DNA of 38,487 nucleotides, taken from NCBI GenBank assembly GCA_013140975.1, contig JABFRV010000008.1:1-38487 (forward strand). Reading direction: 5' to 3'. A model generated the notes under the pieces. The model was given only the letters and a program-made list of their open reading frames with translations. It was not told where the DNA came from and ran no database searches. A program made the position numbers and the translations under genes. Of this stretch, positions 25,307 to 33,341 are shown one piece after another. Numbering within the stretch: position 1 is the first letter of the stretch; every line of letters starts with the position of its first letter. Origin of the DNA: Saprospiraceae bacterium. Its GTDB lineage: Bacteria; Bacteroidota; Bacteroidia; Chitinophagales; Saprospiraceae.

Positions 25307-26080
25307 TTATTTGGTTCGGGAATTTGTTGAAAGATATAGGTTCTCCAATTTATCATATTTTAGAAACTGATTTAAAGCCGAAAATTGGGCAATATTCCAC
25401 CCGGCCTTGCCATCCAAAAAGCCCAATCTTATAAGATAAATATAGATAAACCTAAATACGCTACTTGCAAATTTCTTTAAACGATTGTACTTCTTCCCCG
25501 CTTTGAACATCTGAATTGATTGAAGGTCTGTATAATATTCAATTCGTTGAAGGTGATCGGCAATGTCCGTATAAGTATGATGAAGAATATCACCTTTCAA
25601 CTTCATTTCAGTTAGATCAGTTGCAATTGGAATTACTTTTTCATGTACATCCTTGTCTTCCCATCGTGCCTTAGCTCTATGCCATAATCGAATCTTACGA
25701 TCAGGATACCACCCACAATGTTTTACCCAATGACCACAATAATTATTAAGTCGGGGCATACTGTAAATCGCTTTAAGTCCAACATTCTTTTCTTTAAGAA
25801 TTTCTTGTATTAATTCTTTACTTAGAAATTCGTCCGCATCAAGGGATAAAATATAATTATGTTGGGCTAAAGCAACCGCAGCATTCTTTTGCTGTCCATA
25901 CCCCACAAATTTTTGTTGAAAAAATCTTACACCCAATCTTTTACAAATAGATTCTGTTTCATCCACACTGTGTGAATCCAATACGACAATCTCATCACAT
26001 ACAGGTAGAAGACTCTCTATACATTTCTGAATGCAGGATTCCTCATTGAGAGTGATTATTACGCCGGAGATTTTGGACAC
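25307..26080 (-). CDS. Family 2 glycosyltransferase (WaaE/KdtX-like)
   Basis: The 257-residue protein begins with GTG at 26080. It has the GT2 (GT-A) fold signs: ISGVIITLNEESCIQKCIESL, DEIVVLDSHSVDETESICKRLG, then QKNAAVALAQHNYILSLDADEFLS with the metal-binding DAD. The arrangement W-YPDRKIRLW..AKARWED.DVHEKV (about 120-150) is characteristic of the WaaE/KdtX subgroup, which adds a glucose to the inner core of lipopolysaccharide, and of close relatives of unknown acceptor. It probably acts on lipooligosaccharide or another envelope glycan at the inner membrane. Confidence 0.88.
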   Translation of the reverse strand: MSKISGVIITLNEESCIQKCIESLLPVCDEIVVLDSHSVDETESICKRLGVRFFQQKFVGYGQQKNAAVALAQHNYILSLDADEFLSKELIQEILKEKNVGLKAIYSMPRLNNYCGHWVKHCGWYPDRKIRLWHRAKARWEDKDVHEKVIPIATDLTEMKLKGDILHHTYTDIADHLQRIEYYTDLQSIQMFKAGKKYNRLKKFASSVFRFIYIYLIRLGFLDGKAGWNIAQFSALNQFLKYDKLENLYLSTNSRTK

Positions 26081-26248
26081 TCGATTTACAAATTAAGTTG
26101 TAAAGATAGCAAGCTGAATACATTCCTCTTATCTAAATTTATTAAGTCTAATTTTAAATCTAAAAAAATGAAATAATAAACTCCGATAGTGAAATAACCA
26201 AGCCTTTTATTGAATATTATATTCTTTACGACAGAATTGAAAAGCTTT

Positions 26249-27772
26249 TTACTTTGTCAACCTGTAATTCAGATTCAATCCAAATGATACAAAATCCTTA
26301 CTATATTGTATCGCGCTAAGTTTAGTTGGAGTCGAGTGACCATTAAATAATACATTGATTGACTCAAAAGGAAAATTATCTCTGTAATAACTGATGTCAG
26401 CACTTAAAGAAAATCTTGAAAATACTCTGTATTGAATGCCTAAATTATACCTCGTCTCACTATTGCGAATACGTATATACCGAAGATTCGGACTCTCTAC
26501 TGATACCAGACAGGTAAAAGGAAAACTATCAAGATTCATGCTTGATCTGTTTAGTAAGTAACTTAATTCAATCCCGGCGCCGGCAGACAATCGAGAAGTA
26601 ATATTATATTGTAATCGTATTGGAATGTTTATTGATTTTACTGAATTTACCAATTTAGCTTCTTTATCTACATAAAAAACCCTGTAATTCTCAGTTCCTT
26701 TCATAGATAAGTCTTTTTCATTTAATGAACTATTCTCCTCAAGCAGTTTGCTAATTGTAAAAATATTCGGAATCGAACTACTTACCAAATCAGCCTTACT
26801 GTATTCGAATTCACTACCCACTGCAAGTGATAGGATATCTTGAAATGTATACATCTGCATAATCCCAACTCTATTGGAAATTTTATGTGTACTTGCATTG
26901 CGATTGATTCCTGTTGATAAAAAGAAGTCATACTTATGCGTACGCTTTTTAGTATTGTTCGTAATTTTTTGCGGCACAAGAGCTTCTTGTTCTTTTAATA
27001 ATACGGAATCAATTATCTCTTTGGGATCTGCGGAATTAGAAACCTTGGGATATTCAGAGAATGTTGAGATATCAGAATTGGATCTAATATTCTTATTATC
27101 TGTTGAAAGCTCTGAATTTGGATTGCCTGGTGATTTTACATTTTCGTTTTCAACTAGATCTTTTCTAGTTATACTCATTGGGCTATTTATATCTGTTTCT
27201 TTTTGTTCAATAGCCGCATCAATCTTTAAATTATTATCATGAGTTGCTATTTGAGAATGAATATTATTTTCCAGAATCGTTTCACTTTGATCATTATTAA
27301 ATTTCTTTTTAAATTTCGATCCTGCTAAAGTTTTATTTTTTGAAGATGAAATACTTTTTTGATTATCGGTTGCAATCATTGCATTCTTTGCACCTGTTGA
27401 ATGACTTTGCAATAAATTCTTATTCTCTATATCTGAATTCGTCTGGCTTTTCTTTTCTGAATCAGATTGAAGAGTAGTGTTTTTACCACCATTTGTATTG
27501 GAATGATCTGCACTTTTATTCTCTTCACTATTTCTTGATTCATACTTCAATGCAATATTAGGTCTGGAATGATCTAAGGTTGGCTCAGTACTTGTACTCG
27601 TATTAAATACATTCAATAAATTAATGCCAAGAACCGCAATGCCCATGCCTAAAAATAACCATAGAAATGGAAATCTTTTATCATCTTTCTTATGAGGCAT
27701 TTCATGTTCCAGAATGACCTGCATTCTTTCCCAACCTTCCTTTTTTAATTCTTCCAATCTATTATCTTTCAT
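26249..27772 (-). CDS. Putative dual-membrane-spanning anti-sigma factor (Dma-type) with C-terminal outer-membrane barrel
   Basis: I use the ATG at 27772 (507 residues), which overlaps the sigma gene's stop by 11 bases in ATGAAAGATAA, a coupling arrangement; a TTG lies at 27784. The layout has four parts. Residues 1-30 form a cytoplasmic amphipathic helix (LEELKKEGWERMQVILEHEM). One membrane helix follows (about 35-57: FPFLWLFLGMGIAVLGINLLN). Then comes a Ser/Asn/Lys-rich, probably disordered region of about 220 residues. The last part (about 278-507) has barrel strands ending in FVSFGLNLNYRLTK. This matches the dual-membrane-spanning anti-sigma factors of Bacteroides thetaiotaomicron, in which one chain links outer membrane to a cytoplasmic sigma factor. 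Confidence 0.75.
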   Translation of the reverse strand: MKDNRLEELKKEGWERMQVILEHEMPHKKDDKRFPFLWLFLGMGIAVLGINLLNVFNTSTSTEPTLDHSRPNIALKYESRNSEENKSADHSNTNGGKNTTLQSDSEKKSQTNSDIENKNLLQSHSTGAKNAMIATDNQKSISSSKNKTLAGSKFKKKFNNDQSETILENNIHSQIATHDNNLKIDAAIEQKETDINSPMSITRKDLVENENVKSPGNPNSELSTDNKNIRSNSDISTFSEYPKVSNSADPKEIIDSVLLKEQEALVPQKITNNTKKRTHKYDFFLSTGINRNASTHKISNRVGIMQMYTFQDILSLAVGSEFEYSKADLVSSSIPNIFTISKLLEENSSLNEKDLSMKGTENYRVFYVDKEAKLVNSVKSINIPIRLQYNITSRLSAGAGIELSYLLNRSSMNLDSFPFTCLVSVESPNLRYIRIRNSETRYNLGIQYRVFSRFSLSADISYYRDNFPFESINVLFNGHSTPTKLSAIQYSKDFVSFGLNLNYRLTK

Positions 27773-28304
27773 AATTCTTTTCAATCATTTGTTTTAATAA
27801 TACACGAGCATTAGAAACATGCCACTTGGATGTTCCAACACTAATGTTAAGTCTACCGGAGATCTCTTCATGTGTATACCCTTCGACTGCAAATAAGTTA
27901 AATACCCTTCCCGTTGATTCCGGTAATTCAGACATAAGATTCTTCAAGTCAGTCTCAAAAAACATTTCCATGATCTGATCAGATTCCGCAAAATGATCCT
28001 GCAACTCGTCTGTCATTCTGTGTTTTTTATTCGCTCTGATCTCATCAATAAGACAATTGTAAACAATTTTCCTTATCCATCCATCTAGCGAACCTATATG
28101 CTTATAGCTTTGAATATTTTTAAATACTTTCAGAAAACCATTATTGACAATACTAATACACATTTCTTCATCCGGCACTCTTTTATAGCAATATAAATAC
28201 ATTGAATCAAAATAAGTCTTGTATAACCTCTCTTGCCAGAGACGACTATTCTCTATACACCCCTTTACCAATTCATTTTCACTAAATTCTCTTTCTCTTG
28301 CCAT
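27762..28304 (-). CDS. ECF sigma factor (partner of the dual-membrane anti-sigma protein)
   Basis: The 180-residue protein has region 2 (about 15-90: ENSRLWQERLYKTYFDSMYLYCYK, MCISIVNNGFLKVFKNIQSYKHIGSLDGWIRKIVYNCLIDEIR) and region 4 (about 120-175: LMSELPESTGRVFNLFAVEGYTHEEISGRLNISVGTSKWHVSNARVLLK). The EGYTHEEI...LNIS.GTSKWH motif is typical of Bacteroidota ECF sigmas coupled to envelope regulators, and differs clearly from the FecI-like factor at 19007. Its stop overlaps the start of the anti-sigma gene, and it starts 7 bases after the barrel-protein gene ends, so all are in one operon. Probably autoregulated, by family knowledge. Confidence 0.9.
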   Translation of the reverse strand: MAREREFSENELVKGCIENSRLWQERLYKTYFDSMYLYCYKRVPDEEMCISIVNNGFLKVFKNIQSYKHIGSLDGWIRKIVYNCLIDEIRANKKHRMTDELQDHFAESDQIMEMFFETDLKNLMSELPESTGRVFNLFAVEGYTHEEISGRLNISVGTSKWHVSNARVLLKQMIEKNYER

Positions 28305-28311
28305 CAGGCTT

Positions 28312-29061
28312 TTATAATTGTATTCCTATTCGAATCACAAATCTCTTATAAAAATATTGTTTTTCAGAAGATTTTAACCAATCATTCTGAGGTTCATGAA
28401 TCCATCTCGCTTTTTGCAATCTCACTCCCAAATCTATACTTGTATTAAAATGTTTCTTAGCTCCAAATCGTATACCCAATGCCGGATGAAACATCCATCC
28501 TCCGGGAGCAGATGTAATACTATATGATTCATCTTTCAGTCCCCAGGAATATCCACCGGCAATAGAATAAAAATAAGCCTTTTCTTTCCCAAGCAAATAT
28601 CCTCTGGCTTCAGTAAAAACCGGGATGACAGCTTTGTACGATTCTTCACCATAATAATCGTATCCAACTCCTACTCCTACTCCCAAATACTTGTTAATCA
28701 TATATCCGGTTACTGTCTCCACTCCGTAACCGAATGACGTTTGATCATAAATATTATTGCCGCTATTAACTTTCAAACTCGTAATATTATAAAATCCTTT
28801 TTCTCTAAATTCATAAGGAGCTTGAGTTCTAAACTTATAACTTTCATTCTGCACAATTCTCTTAACTTCAGATTGTGGAATTTGCATTATTATTTCACTG
28901 TCTTTCAATTGCAATTCATAAACTCCATTATTAATACTCTTTAAGTTTCCAATCAACTTTGATTTGTTTTTTAAATACAAGGTTGTTTGAATCAGATCAC
29001 TTTGAGCAAATATGAATTCACTGGTAAGTATTAAAAATGTAATGAAAATTTCTTTTTTCAT
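28312..29061 (-). CDS. Outer-membrane beta-barrel protein in the sigma operon
   Basis: The 249-residue protein has a signal peptide (to FIFAQ) and then a small beta domain (about 25-75: TTLYLKNKSKLIGNLKSINNGVYELQLKDSEIIMQIPQSEVKRIV), which looks like a short SH3/Sm-like strand set. From about 88 on, a barrel follows: FYNITSLKVNSGN, YMINKYLGVGVGVGYDYYG, IPVFTEARGYLL, AYFYSIAGGYSWG and RFVIRIGIQL ending in a hydrophobic residue. Its position between a surface lipoprotein gene and the sigma gene suggests it belongs to the same regulon. Function unknown. Confidence 0.7.
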   Translation of the reverse strand: MKKEIFITFLILTSEFIFAQSDLIQTTLYLKNKSKLIGNLKSINNGVYELQLKDSEIIMQIPQSEVKRIVQNESYKFRTQAPYEFREKGFYNITSLKVNSGNNIYDQTSFGYGVETVTGYMINKYLGVGVGVGYDYYGEESYKAVIPVFTEARGYLLGKEKAYFYSIAGGYSWGLKDESYSITSAPGGWMFHPALGIRFGAKKHFNTSIDLGVRLQKARWIHEPQNDWLKSSEKQYFYKRFVIRIGIQL

Positions 29062-29069
29062 ATTCTAAT

Positions 29070-30305
29070 TTATTGCACAGGTATATTACTTAAAAGTCTT
29101 AGCTTACTATTATTCTCTATGCTGTATTGACGAATTCCTTCTTCTCCTGTCAAGATGCAATGTTTTCTATCCGGGTATAGAATTATATCATTGACGAGTG
29201 ACAATTTTTCATGCTTTAATAGCTTCATATTTAATTTATCAGTAACATTATAAATTTTCAAACCATCATCACACACATAAAGAAAATCTTCACTGATTGC
29301 CAAGCCTCTTGGGCTGAACATGTCATATGATTTGATGATAACAGGTGTATAGATATTACTAATATCAATGATGTCAAGTTGATTTGTATATCCATTACAA
29401 GCTGTCCCTCCATGCAATGTTACATAGGCAGTATTTCCTTCCGCTACTACCGGATCACAAGAACTCCAATGTGAAACTGAACTAATCAAGTTAGGCAATG
29501 CCGGGTTCTTTAAACCGTACATAAACATTCCTGATGTCGAACCAATATATAAGAAGTCGTTGTATGGATAAATTGTCTCAATATTCCAACCTATTTGAAC
29601 CTTATTAAGTAATAATGGACACTGCTTCTTTATATCGAAAACATACAACTGTGAAATATCTACTGTATAAAGATAATCTCCATAAATTGTAAATCTTGCT
29701 GTTGATCCACCTAGCCCCGGTGCAGACCCACCGGATCCGTTAGAATTATTTTTAAATAAAACATCTCCTTCTGCAAACCAGCCTCTTCCAAAATTACGAT
29801 CTTCACAGGAAATTATCCTTCTAAACTCTGTCTTCTTATATCTTACAAGATAACCTCTTAAAGGATCTTTAAGAATTGGCATAAAAACATCTTCTACGCG
29901 GCAATGCAATACCGGGCTTGCAGGATTGGAAATATTAATGGCTAACAGATCTGTATAATTATCAGCATATAGAATGTTGTTTATAACTGCAAGATCCAAA
30001 TTACCGGGAATTGTTATAAAAGAAATAAATTGTGGTGAAGACGGATTGGAATTATTAACAATGTGTATCCCTTCATAAGGCTCATTGATTAATAAGTAAT
30101 CCCCGTATACATAAATTTTCCCGGCAGATTTTAAAGTTCTTGAAGCTCCAACCTTATAACCATTTTTGATTTCATCTTTGCTGACATAGACTGGATCATA
30201 TTGATAAAAAACTTCTTTATTCTGACACTCATCTTTCAAACAGGATGTAAATGAAACAGAAAGAAAAGTAAGGAGTAACCAAAATAATAACACATTTGAT
30301 TTCAT
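29070..30305 (-). CDS. LVIVD-repeat lipoprotein
   Basis: The 411-residue product has a lipoprotein signal with FTSC lipobox, Cys22. The rest is a string of LVIVD-type beta-propeller repeats: YLLINEPYEGIHIVNNSNPSSPQFISFITIPG, LDLAVINNILYADNYTDLLAINISNPASPVL, YLYTVDISQLYVFDIKK, FLYIGSTSGMFMYGLKNPALPNLIS, AYVTLHGGT...LDIIDISNIYTPVIIKSY and FLYVCDDGLKIYNV. Such repeats (about 40 residues each) build an extracellular or periplasmic propeller of unknown binding partner. It lies 47 bases from the next upstream gene and 8 bases from the barrel gene, in the sigma operon. Confidence 0.85.
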   Translation of the reverse strand: MKSNVLLFWLLLTFLSVSFTSCLKDECQNKEVFYQYDPVYVSKDEIKNGYKVGASRTLKSAGKIYVYGDYLLINEPYEGIHIVNNSNPSSPQFISFITIPGNLDLAVINNILYADNYTDLLAINISNPASPVLHCRVEDVFMPILKDPLRGYLVRYKKTEFRRIISCEDRNFGRGWFAEGDVLFKNNSNGSGGSAPGLGGSTARFTIYGDYLYTVDISQLYVFDIKKQCPLLLNKVQIGWNIETIYPYNDFLYIGSTSGMFMYGLKNPALPNLISSVSHWSSCDPVVAEGNTAYVTLHGGTACNGYTNQLDIIDISNIYTPVIIKSYDMFSPRGLAISEDFLYVCDDGLKIYNVTDKLNMKLLKHEKLSLVNDIILYPDRKHCILTGEEGIRQYSIENNSKLRLLSNIPVQ

Positions 30306-30352
30306 ACAATTTTATTTTATGTTGTTAAAAATATTTTATTTTTAAATTCAGA

Positions 30353-30751
30353 TTAATACTCAACTATACAACTTGAATTCCCTAACCATACACAACTAAG
30401 TTCATTCTTAAGATCTACAAGTGAAGATTCGAATGTAATATCAGTGTGGTCAGGAACTGAGATGTTTTCAGATATCAAACCCTCTTTGTATGTTTTCTTA
30501 AATAGTACTTTAGTTGATTGTAGTACCTTAATTTCTATACCTTGACTAGGACATAGACCATTCTGTATAATAGAAAATTTTATCTGATTCGATTCCCCGG
30601 TATTAAAATTCTGTACATCTTTTCCTTTAACAGTGGAAAATAAATCTCCCATCTTAAATTTAATTTTATTTGTGCAAACGCAAGTTGCATCTTCTTTCTT
30701 ACATTGGATAGAAAAACAAACTACAGTAATCAATAATAATAATTTTTTCAT
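30353..30751 (-). CDS. Small lipoprotein of unknown family
   Basis: The 132-residue product has a lipoprotein signal (lipobox SIQC, Cys17). The mature part begins with a Cys-rich motif (CKKEDATCVCTNKI) followed by about 100 residues of predicted beta structure with three further Cys residues near residue 86 and the end (LSCVWLGNSSCIVEY). I do not recognise the family. It is the second gene of the minus-strand operon, 34 bases after the first; its context suggests an envelope component under control of the operon's sigma factor. Confidence 0.65.
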   Translation of the reverse strand: MKKLLLLITVVCFSIQCKKEDATCVCTNKIKFKMGDLFSTVKGKDVQNFNTGESNQIKFSIIQNGLCPSQGIEIKVLQSTKVLFKKTYKEGLISENISVPDHTDITFESSLVDLKNELSCVWLGNSSCIVEY

Positions 30752-30785
30752 ACATACTATCTTTTAAAATTAACTATATAAGTTA

Positions 30786-31157
30786 TTATGGCATATAGGC
30801 CACTATTCTAACAAATGATTCATTAATTTTAGAAAAGTGTTCCTTAAAAAATACCGGATCGATCTCACTTATTTCCTCCCCATTACAATTAAATAAATGA
30901 GGTCTGAACCTACAACAATAACATCCTCCTGAAAAATAATTCTCTCCTTTGTATTCATGTAAATTTAAATAATATATACAGGGATGTAGGTTCTCACCGT
31001 TATATTCTACTAAGTTTTGTATTCTTATTATACTTTGAATACAATTTTGCTGCATAACACTTTCAACATTGTCCAAAGTTTCATTTTCAGAATTACAAGA
31101 ACTCATAAAACATAATAAGAAGGTCAATGTGCCAAAAATCAATACGTTTAGTTTCAT
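30786..31157 (-). CDS. Small Cys-rich lipoprotein, first gene of the sigma operon
   Basis: The 123-residue product has a lipoprotein signal (lipobox SSC, Cys21). The mature sequence has an unusual Cys cluster GGCYCCRF near residue 80 plus further Cys at about 39, 60 and 90, suggesting disulfides or metal binding. No family is recognised. It is the promoter-proximal gene of the operon running to 26249, divergent from the DinB gene at 31269 across 111 bases. Confidence 0.6.
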   Translation of the reverse strand: MKLNVLIFGTLTFLLCFMSSCNSENETLDNVESVMQQNCIQSIIRIQNLVEYNGENLHPCIYYLNLHEYKGENYFSGGCYCCRFRPHLFNCNGEEISEIDPVFFKEHFSKINESFVRIVAYMP

Positions 31158-31206
31158 ATAAGAATTTTATCCTTTCTTCTAATTAGACGAATTCAATGTG
31201 TCTTTG

Positions 31207-31237
31207 GTTGGTAAAATCTATAAAAATTCTAATTTTG
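31207..31237 (+). promoter_or_regulatory. Bacteroidota-type promoter of the second DinB gene
   Basis: GTTG at 31207-31210 and TAATTTTG at 31230-31237 are separated by exactly 19 bases, the spacing of the Bacteroidota primary-sigma promoter (TTTG-N19-TAnnTTTG). The ATG follows 31 bases after the -7 box. Confidence 0.55.
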
Positions 31238-31268
31238 CCATTCAAAAGGCACCTTAAGCCAAATAAAA

Positions 31269-31739
31269 ATGCTTTCTCAACAAATAGCAAAACACTTTGA
31301 AGACGTAATGTCTGGGAATAACTGGACTTCAGTAAATGTAAAGACTACATTAGAAGGGGTAGACTGGAAATTAGCTACACACAAGATTGAGGGGTACAAT
31401 ACCCTAGCTACTTTAGTCTATCACATGAATTATTATGTCCACGAAGTTATTAAAGTGCTTCAAGGATCTCCATTGACAGCCAGTGATAAGTTTGCTTTTA
31501 CGCATCCTCCTATTGAGAATCAGCATGATTGGGAGACTTTACTTGACCAGATATGGAAAGATGCCGCGTTATTTAAAACTCTGATTTCAGATATTCCTGA
31601 TGATATATGGTTTAAGGATTTCTCAGATCCCAAATATGGCAATTATTTTAGAAATATCATCGGTATCATGGAGCATATGCATTATCATCTGGGGCAGATA
31701 GTGATTTTAAAAAAGCTAATATTCAACACGAATCATTAA
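31269..31739 (+). CDS. DinB-superfamily protein
   Basis: The 156-residue protein has the DinB four-helix pattern with three candidate metal-ligand His: one in TLVYHMNYYVHEVI (about residue 50) and two in MEHMHYHLGQIVILKKL near the C-terminus (about 138 and 142). It may bind a divalent metal; no substrate or pathway can be assigned. It shares little with the DinB-like gene at 11952 beyond the fold motifs. It is transcribed alone from a good promoter match, divergently from the lipoprotein-sigma operon. Confidence 0.85.
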   Translation: MLSQQIAKHFEDVMSGNNWTSVNVKTTLEGVDWKLATHKIEGYNTLATLVYHMNYYVHEVIKVLQGSPLTASDKFAFTHPPIENQHDWETLLDQIWKDAALFKTLISDIPDDIWFKDFSDPKYGNYFRNIIGIMEHMHYHLGQIVILKKLIFNTNH

Positions 31740-32011
31740 TTCTATTAAGCTAAAGTACTTTCAATCTTCTTTATAGTTTGGGTTTAAAATTTTAATGGAG
31801 ATTTAATTACAGATCTCGTTGAATTATTCAATTCAAATAATTCATTCTAATTTGTTTTGGCAAGCTGATGAAATTTTATATTGAAAGATTTAAATTAGTC
31901 AATCCCGCTTTCACGATTCACAAGCTTTAAGTGCTGTTCCCGAATTATAAGGTAGGCAGTACTTGATTCAGCCAAGGGCAAAATTGTTCGTTCATCTAAA
32001 ATCATTTTATC

Positions 32012-32299
32012 ATGAAAAAGTATTTAATCTGCCTATTAATAGGCCTGAACTACTATTGCTCACAACTTAATGCTCAATCAGTGCAATTGGAGACCATGGT
32101 TCTTGTCCTCTTGGCAACCCTGAATCTAGCTCAATGCACTTTTGGACATTTACCTCATTTAGATCAAGAATTGACGCTCTTTAAAGATATAAAATTAATT
32201 ATGTTAGTTCATGATAATCAATCGGATAGCTTTTCTATGCAATTGAATTCTAAATATTATAGAAAGAAATATGTATTTTTCTACGAAATTGGAAACTAA
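32012..32299 (+). CDS. Short secreted protein, cassette A (shares signal peptide with the large T9SS protein)
   Basis: The 95-residue product has a signal peptide ending LNAQ (residues 1-22). Residues 1-42 closely resemble the N-terminus of the 1457-residue protein at 33928, then the sequence changes completely. The tail (LDQELTLFKDIKLIML, SKYYRKKYVFFY) is shared only with cassette B at 32999; about three quarters of residues are identical and the length is the same. No T9SS tail or known domain is present. It may be a truncated paralogue or a genuine small exported protein. A Cys-rich lipoprotein gene follows after 49 bases. Confidence 0.55.
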   Translation: MKKYLICLLIGLNYYCSQLNAQSVQLETMVLVLLATLNLAQCTFGHLPHLDQELTLFKDIKLIMLVHDNQSDSFSMQLNSKYYRKKYVFFYEIGN

Positions 32300-32348
32300 T
32301 AAGAAATTATTCTCTTCAACTTTATTCTATTAATTAAAAATAATAATA

Positions 32349-32865
32349 ATGAAAAATATCTTGTACCTCTCAATCATTAACTTAATCATAACCTTTAGTT
32401 GTTGTCAAGAAGAAGAACCTTGCCCTACGTGCTTCGACAATATCGTCAGTTGCAAGGTTAATGGTAAGGATTGGGTGTCTAATTGCATAAGTAATGATCC
32501 ACTTTTTGGATGTAGTGCAGTAAGATGTTATTATTCATTTAATCTAGCTAGAGGACTTGATTTTTCTGCTGTTAATGATCGAGACAATTCTGGAATTACA
32601 CTTGATCAAGGCAGTGCATGGGGGGGGGAAATTAGGAATTAATACGGTACAGCAAAGAGAATTTGGATTTACAAATTTTGTGTTAAAAGGAAACTGTATA
32701 GCTTTAGATTCAACAGACTTTACTTTCAATAATAGCTTTGAAATAATTTTAATTGATACAATTAATTATGTTATTGAGGGTAAATTCCAGTGCAGAGTAT
32801 ATAACTTATGTGGAGACACTGCAACAATTACAGATGGATATTTCAAAACGAAATTTTTATTTTAA
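32349..32865 (+). pseudogene. Cys-rich lipoprotein, cassette A, out of frame at a nine-G tract
   Basis: The frame starts at 32349 with a lipoprotein signal (FSCC lipobox) and the CKVNGKDWVSNC motif. It runs in parallel with the intact paralogue at 33342 until a run of nine G (32620-32628), after which it stops at 32642. The remainder of the homologous protein (FTNFVLKGNC to YFKTKFLF) continues in the +1-shifted frame to 32865. Eight or eleven G would restore a full-length protein of about 171 residues, the length of the cassette B copy. So this is either a phase-variable gene in the OFF state, a pseudogene, or a homopolymer sequencing error. Confidence 0.7.
32620..32628. repeat. Homopolymeric G9 tract inside a lipoprotein gene
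   Basis: Nine consecutive G occur within coding sequence in a genome of low GC. The tract is the exact point where the lipoprotein frame is lost. Confidence 0.9.
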
Positions 32866-32911
32866 TATATTTAATTCACCTGCTGAAATTACTAACCAGA
32901 CTGGACACACG

Positions 32912-32968
32912 CCGCTTTCGCGGTTCCTTCATTTTTTGTGCTGTCGCACAAAATTCCACTATGTGGAA
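32912..32968. repeat. Three consecutive short hairpins between cassettes A and B
   Basis: CCGC-TTTC-GCGG (32912-32923), TTTTGTGC-TGTC-GCACAAAA (32934-32953) and TTCCAC-TAT-GTGGAA (32954-32968) are three perfect stem-loops packed into 57 bases. The middle one is preceded by Ts and followed by As. They may terminate the cassette A transcript or belong to an extragenic repeat family. A much degraded counterpart may lie upstream of cassette A (about 31907-31960). Confidence 0.6.
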
Positions 32969-32998
32969 ATCGTTCAGTCATCCCAAAAACTATTTATC

Positions 32999-33286
32999 AT
33001 GAAAAAGTATTTACTCTGCCTATTCATAGGCCTGAGCTACTATTGCTCGCAACTTAATGCTCAGACAGAGCAATTAGAGACTAAGTTTCTCAATGTCTTG
33101 TCAACCATGGATAAAGCTCAATGCACTTTTAGGCATTTACCTTATTTAGATCAAGAATTGACGCTCTTTAAAGATATAAAATTAATTATGTTACCTCAAG
33201 ATAATCAATCGGATAACCTACATGGGCAATTGAATTCTAAATATTATAGAAAGAAATATGTATTTTTCTACGGAATTGGAAACTAA
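32999..33286 (+). CDS. Short secreted protein, cassette B
   Basis: I start at the ATG at 32999, not at the upstream end of the open frame at 32753, because the signal peptide begins here and matches cassettes A and C. The 95-residue product is identical to the large protein's N-terminus for residues 1-28 and then departs; DNA identity with 33928 onward is complete for about 85 bases. The C-terminal half matches cassette A. Same unknowns as cassette A. A Cys-rich lipoprotein gene follows after 55 bases, reproducing the order of cassette A. Confidence 0.55.
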   Translation: MKKYLLCLFIGLSYYCSQLNAQTEQLETKFLNVLSTMDKAQCTFRHLPYLDQELTLFKDIKLIMLPQDNQSDNLHGQLNSKYYRKKYVFFYGIGN

Positions 33287-33341
33287 TAAGAAATTATTCT
33301 CTTCAACTTTGTACTATTAATTAATTAGAAAAACAATTATT

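Noticed and set aside
32753-32998. In-frame extension upstream of the cassette B secreted protein
   Set aside because: The extension overlaps the cassette A lipoprotein in another frame and would bury the signal peptide; the ATG at 32999 is the matched start in all three cassettes.
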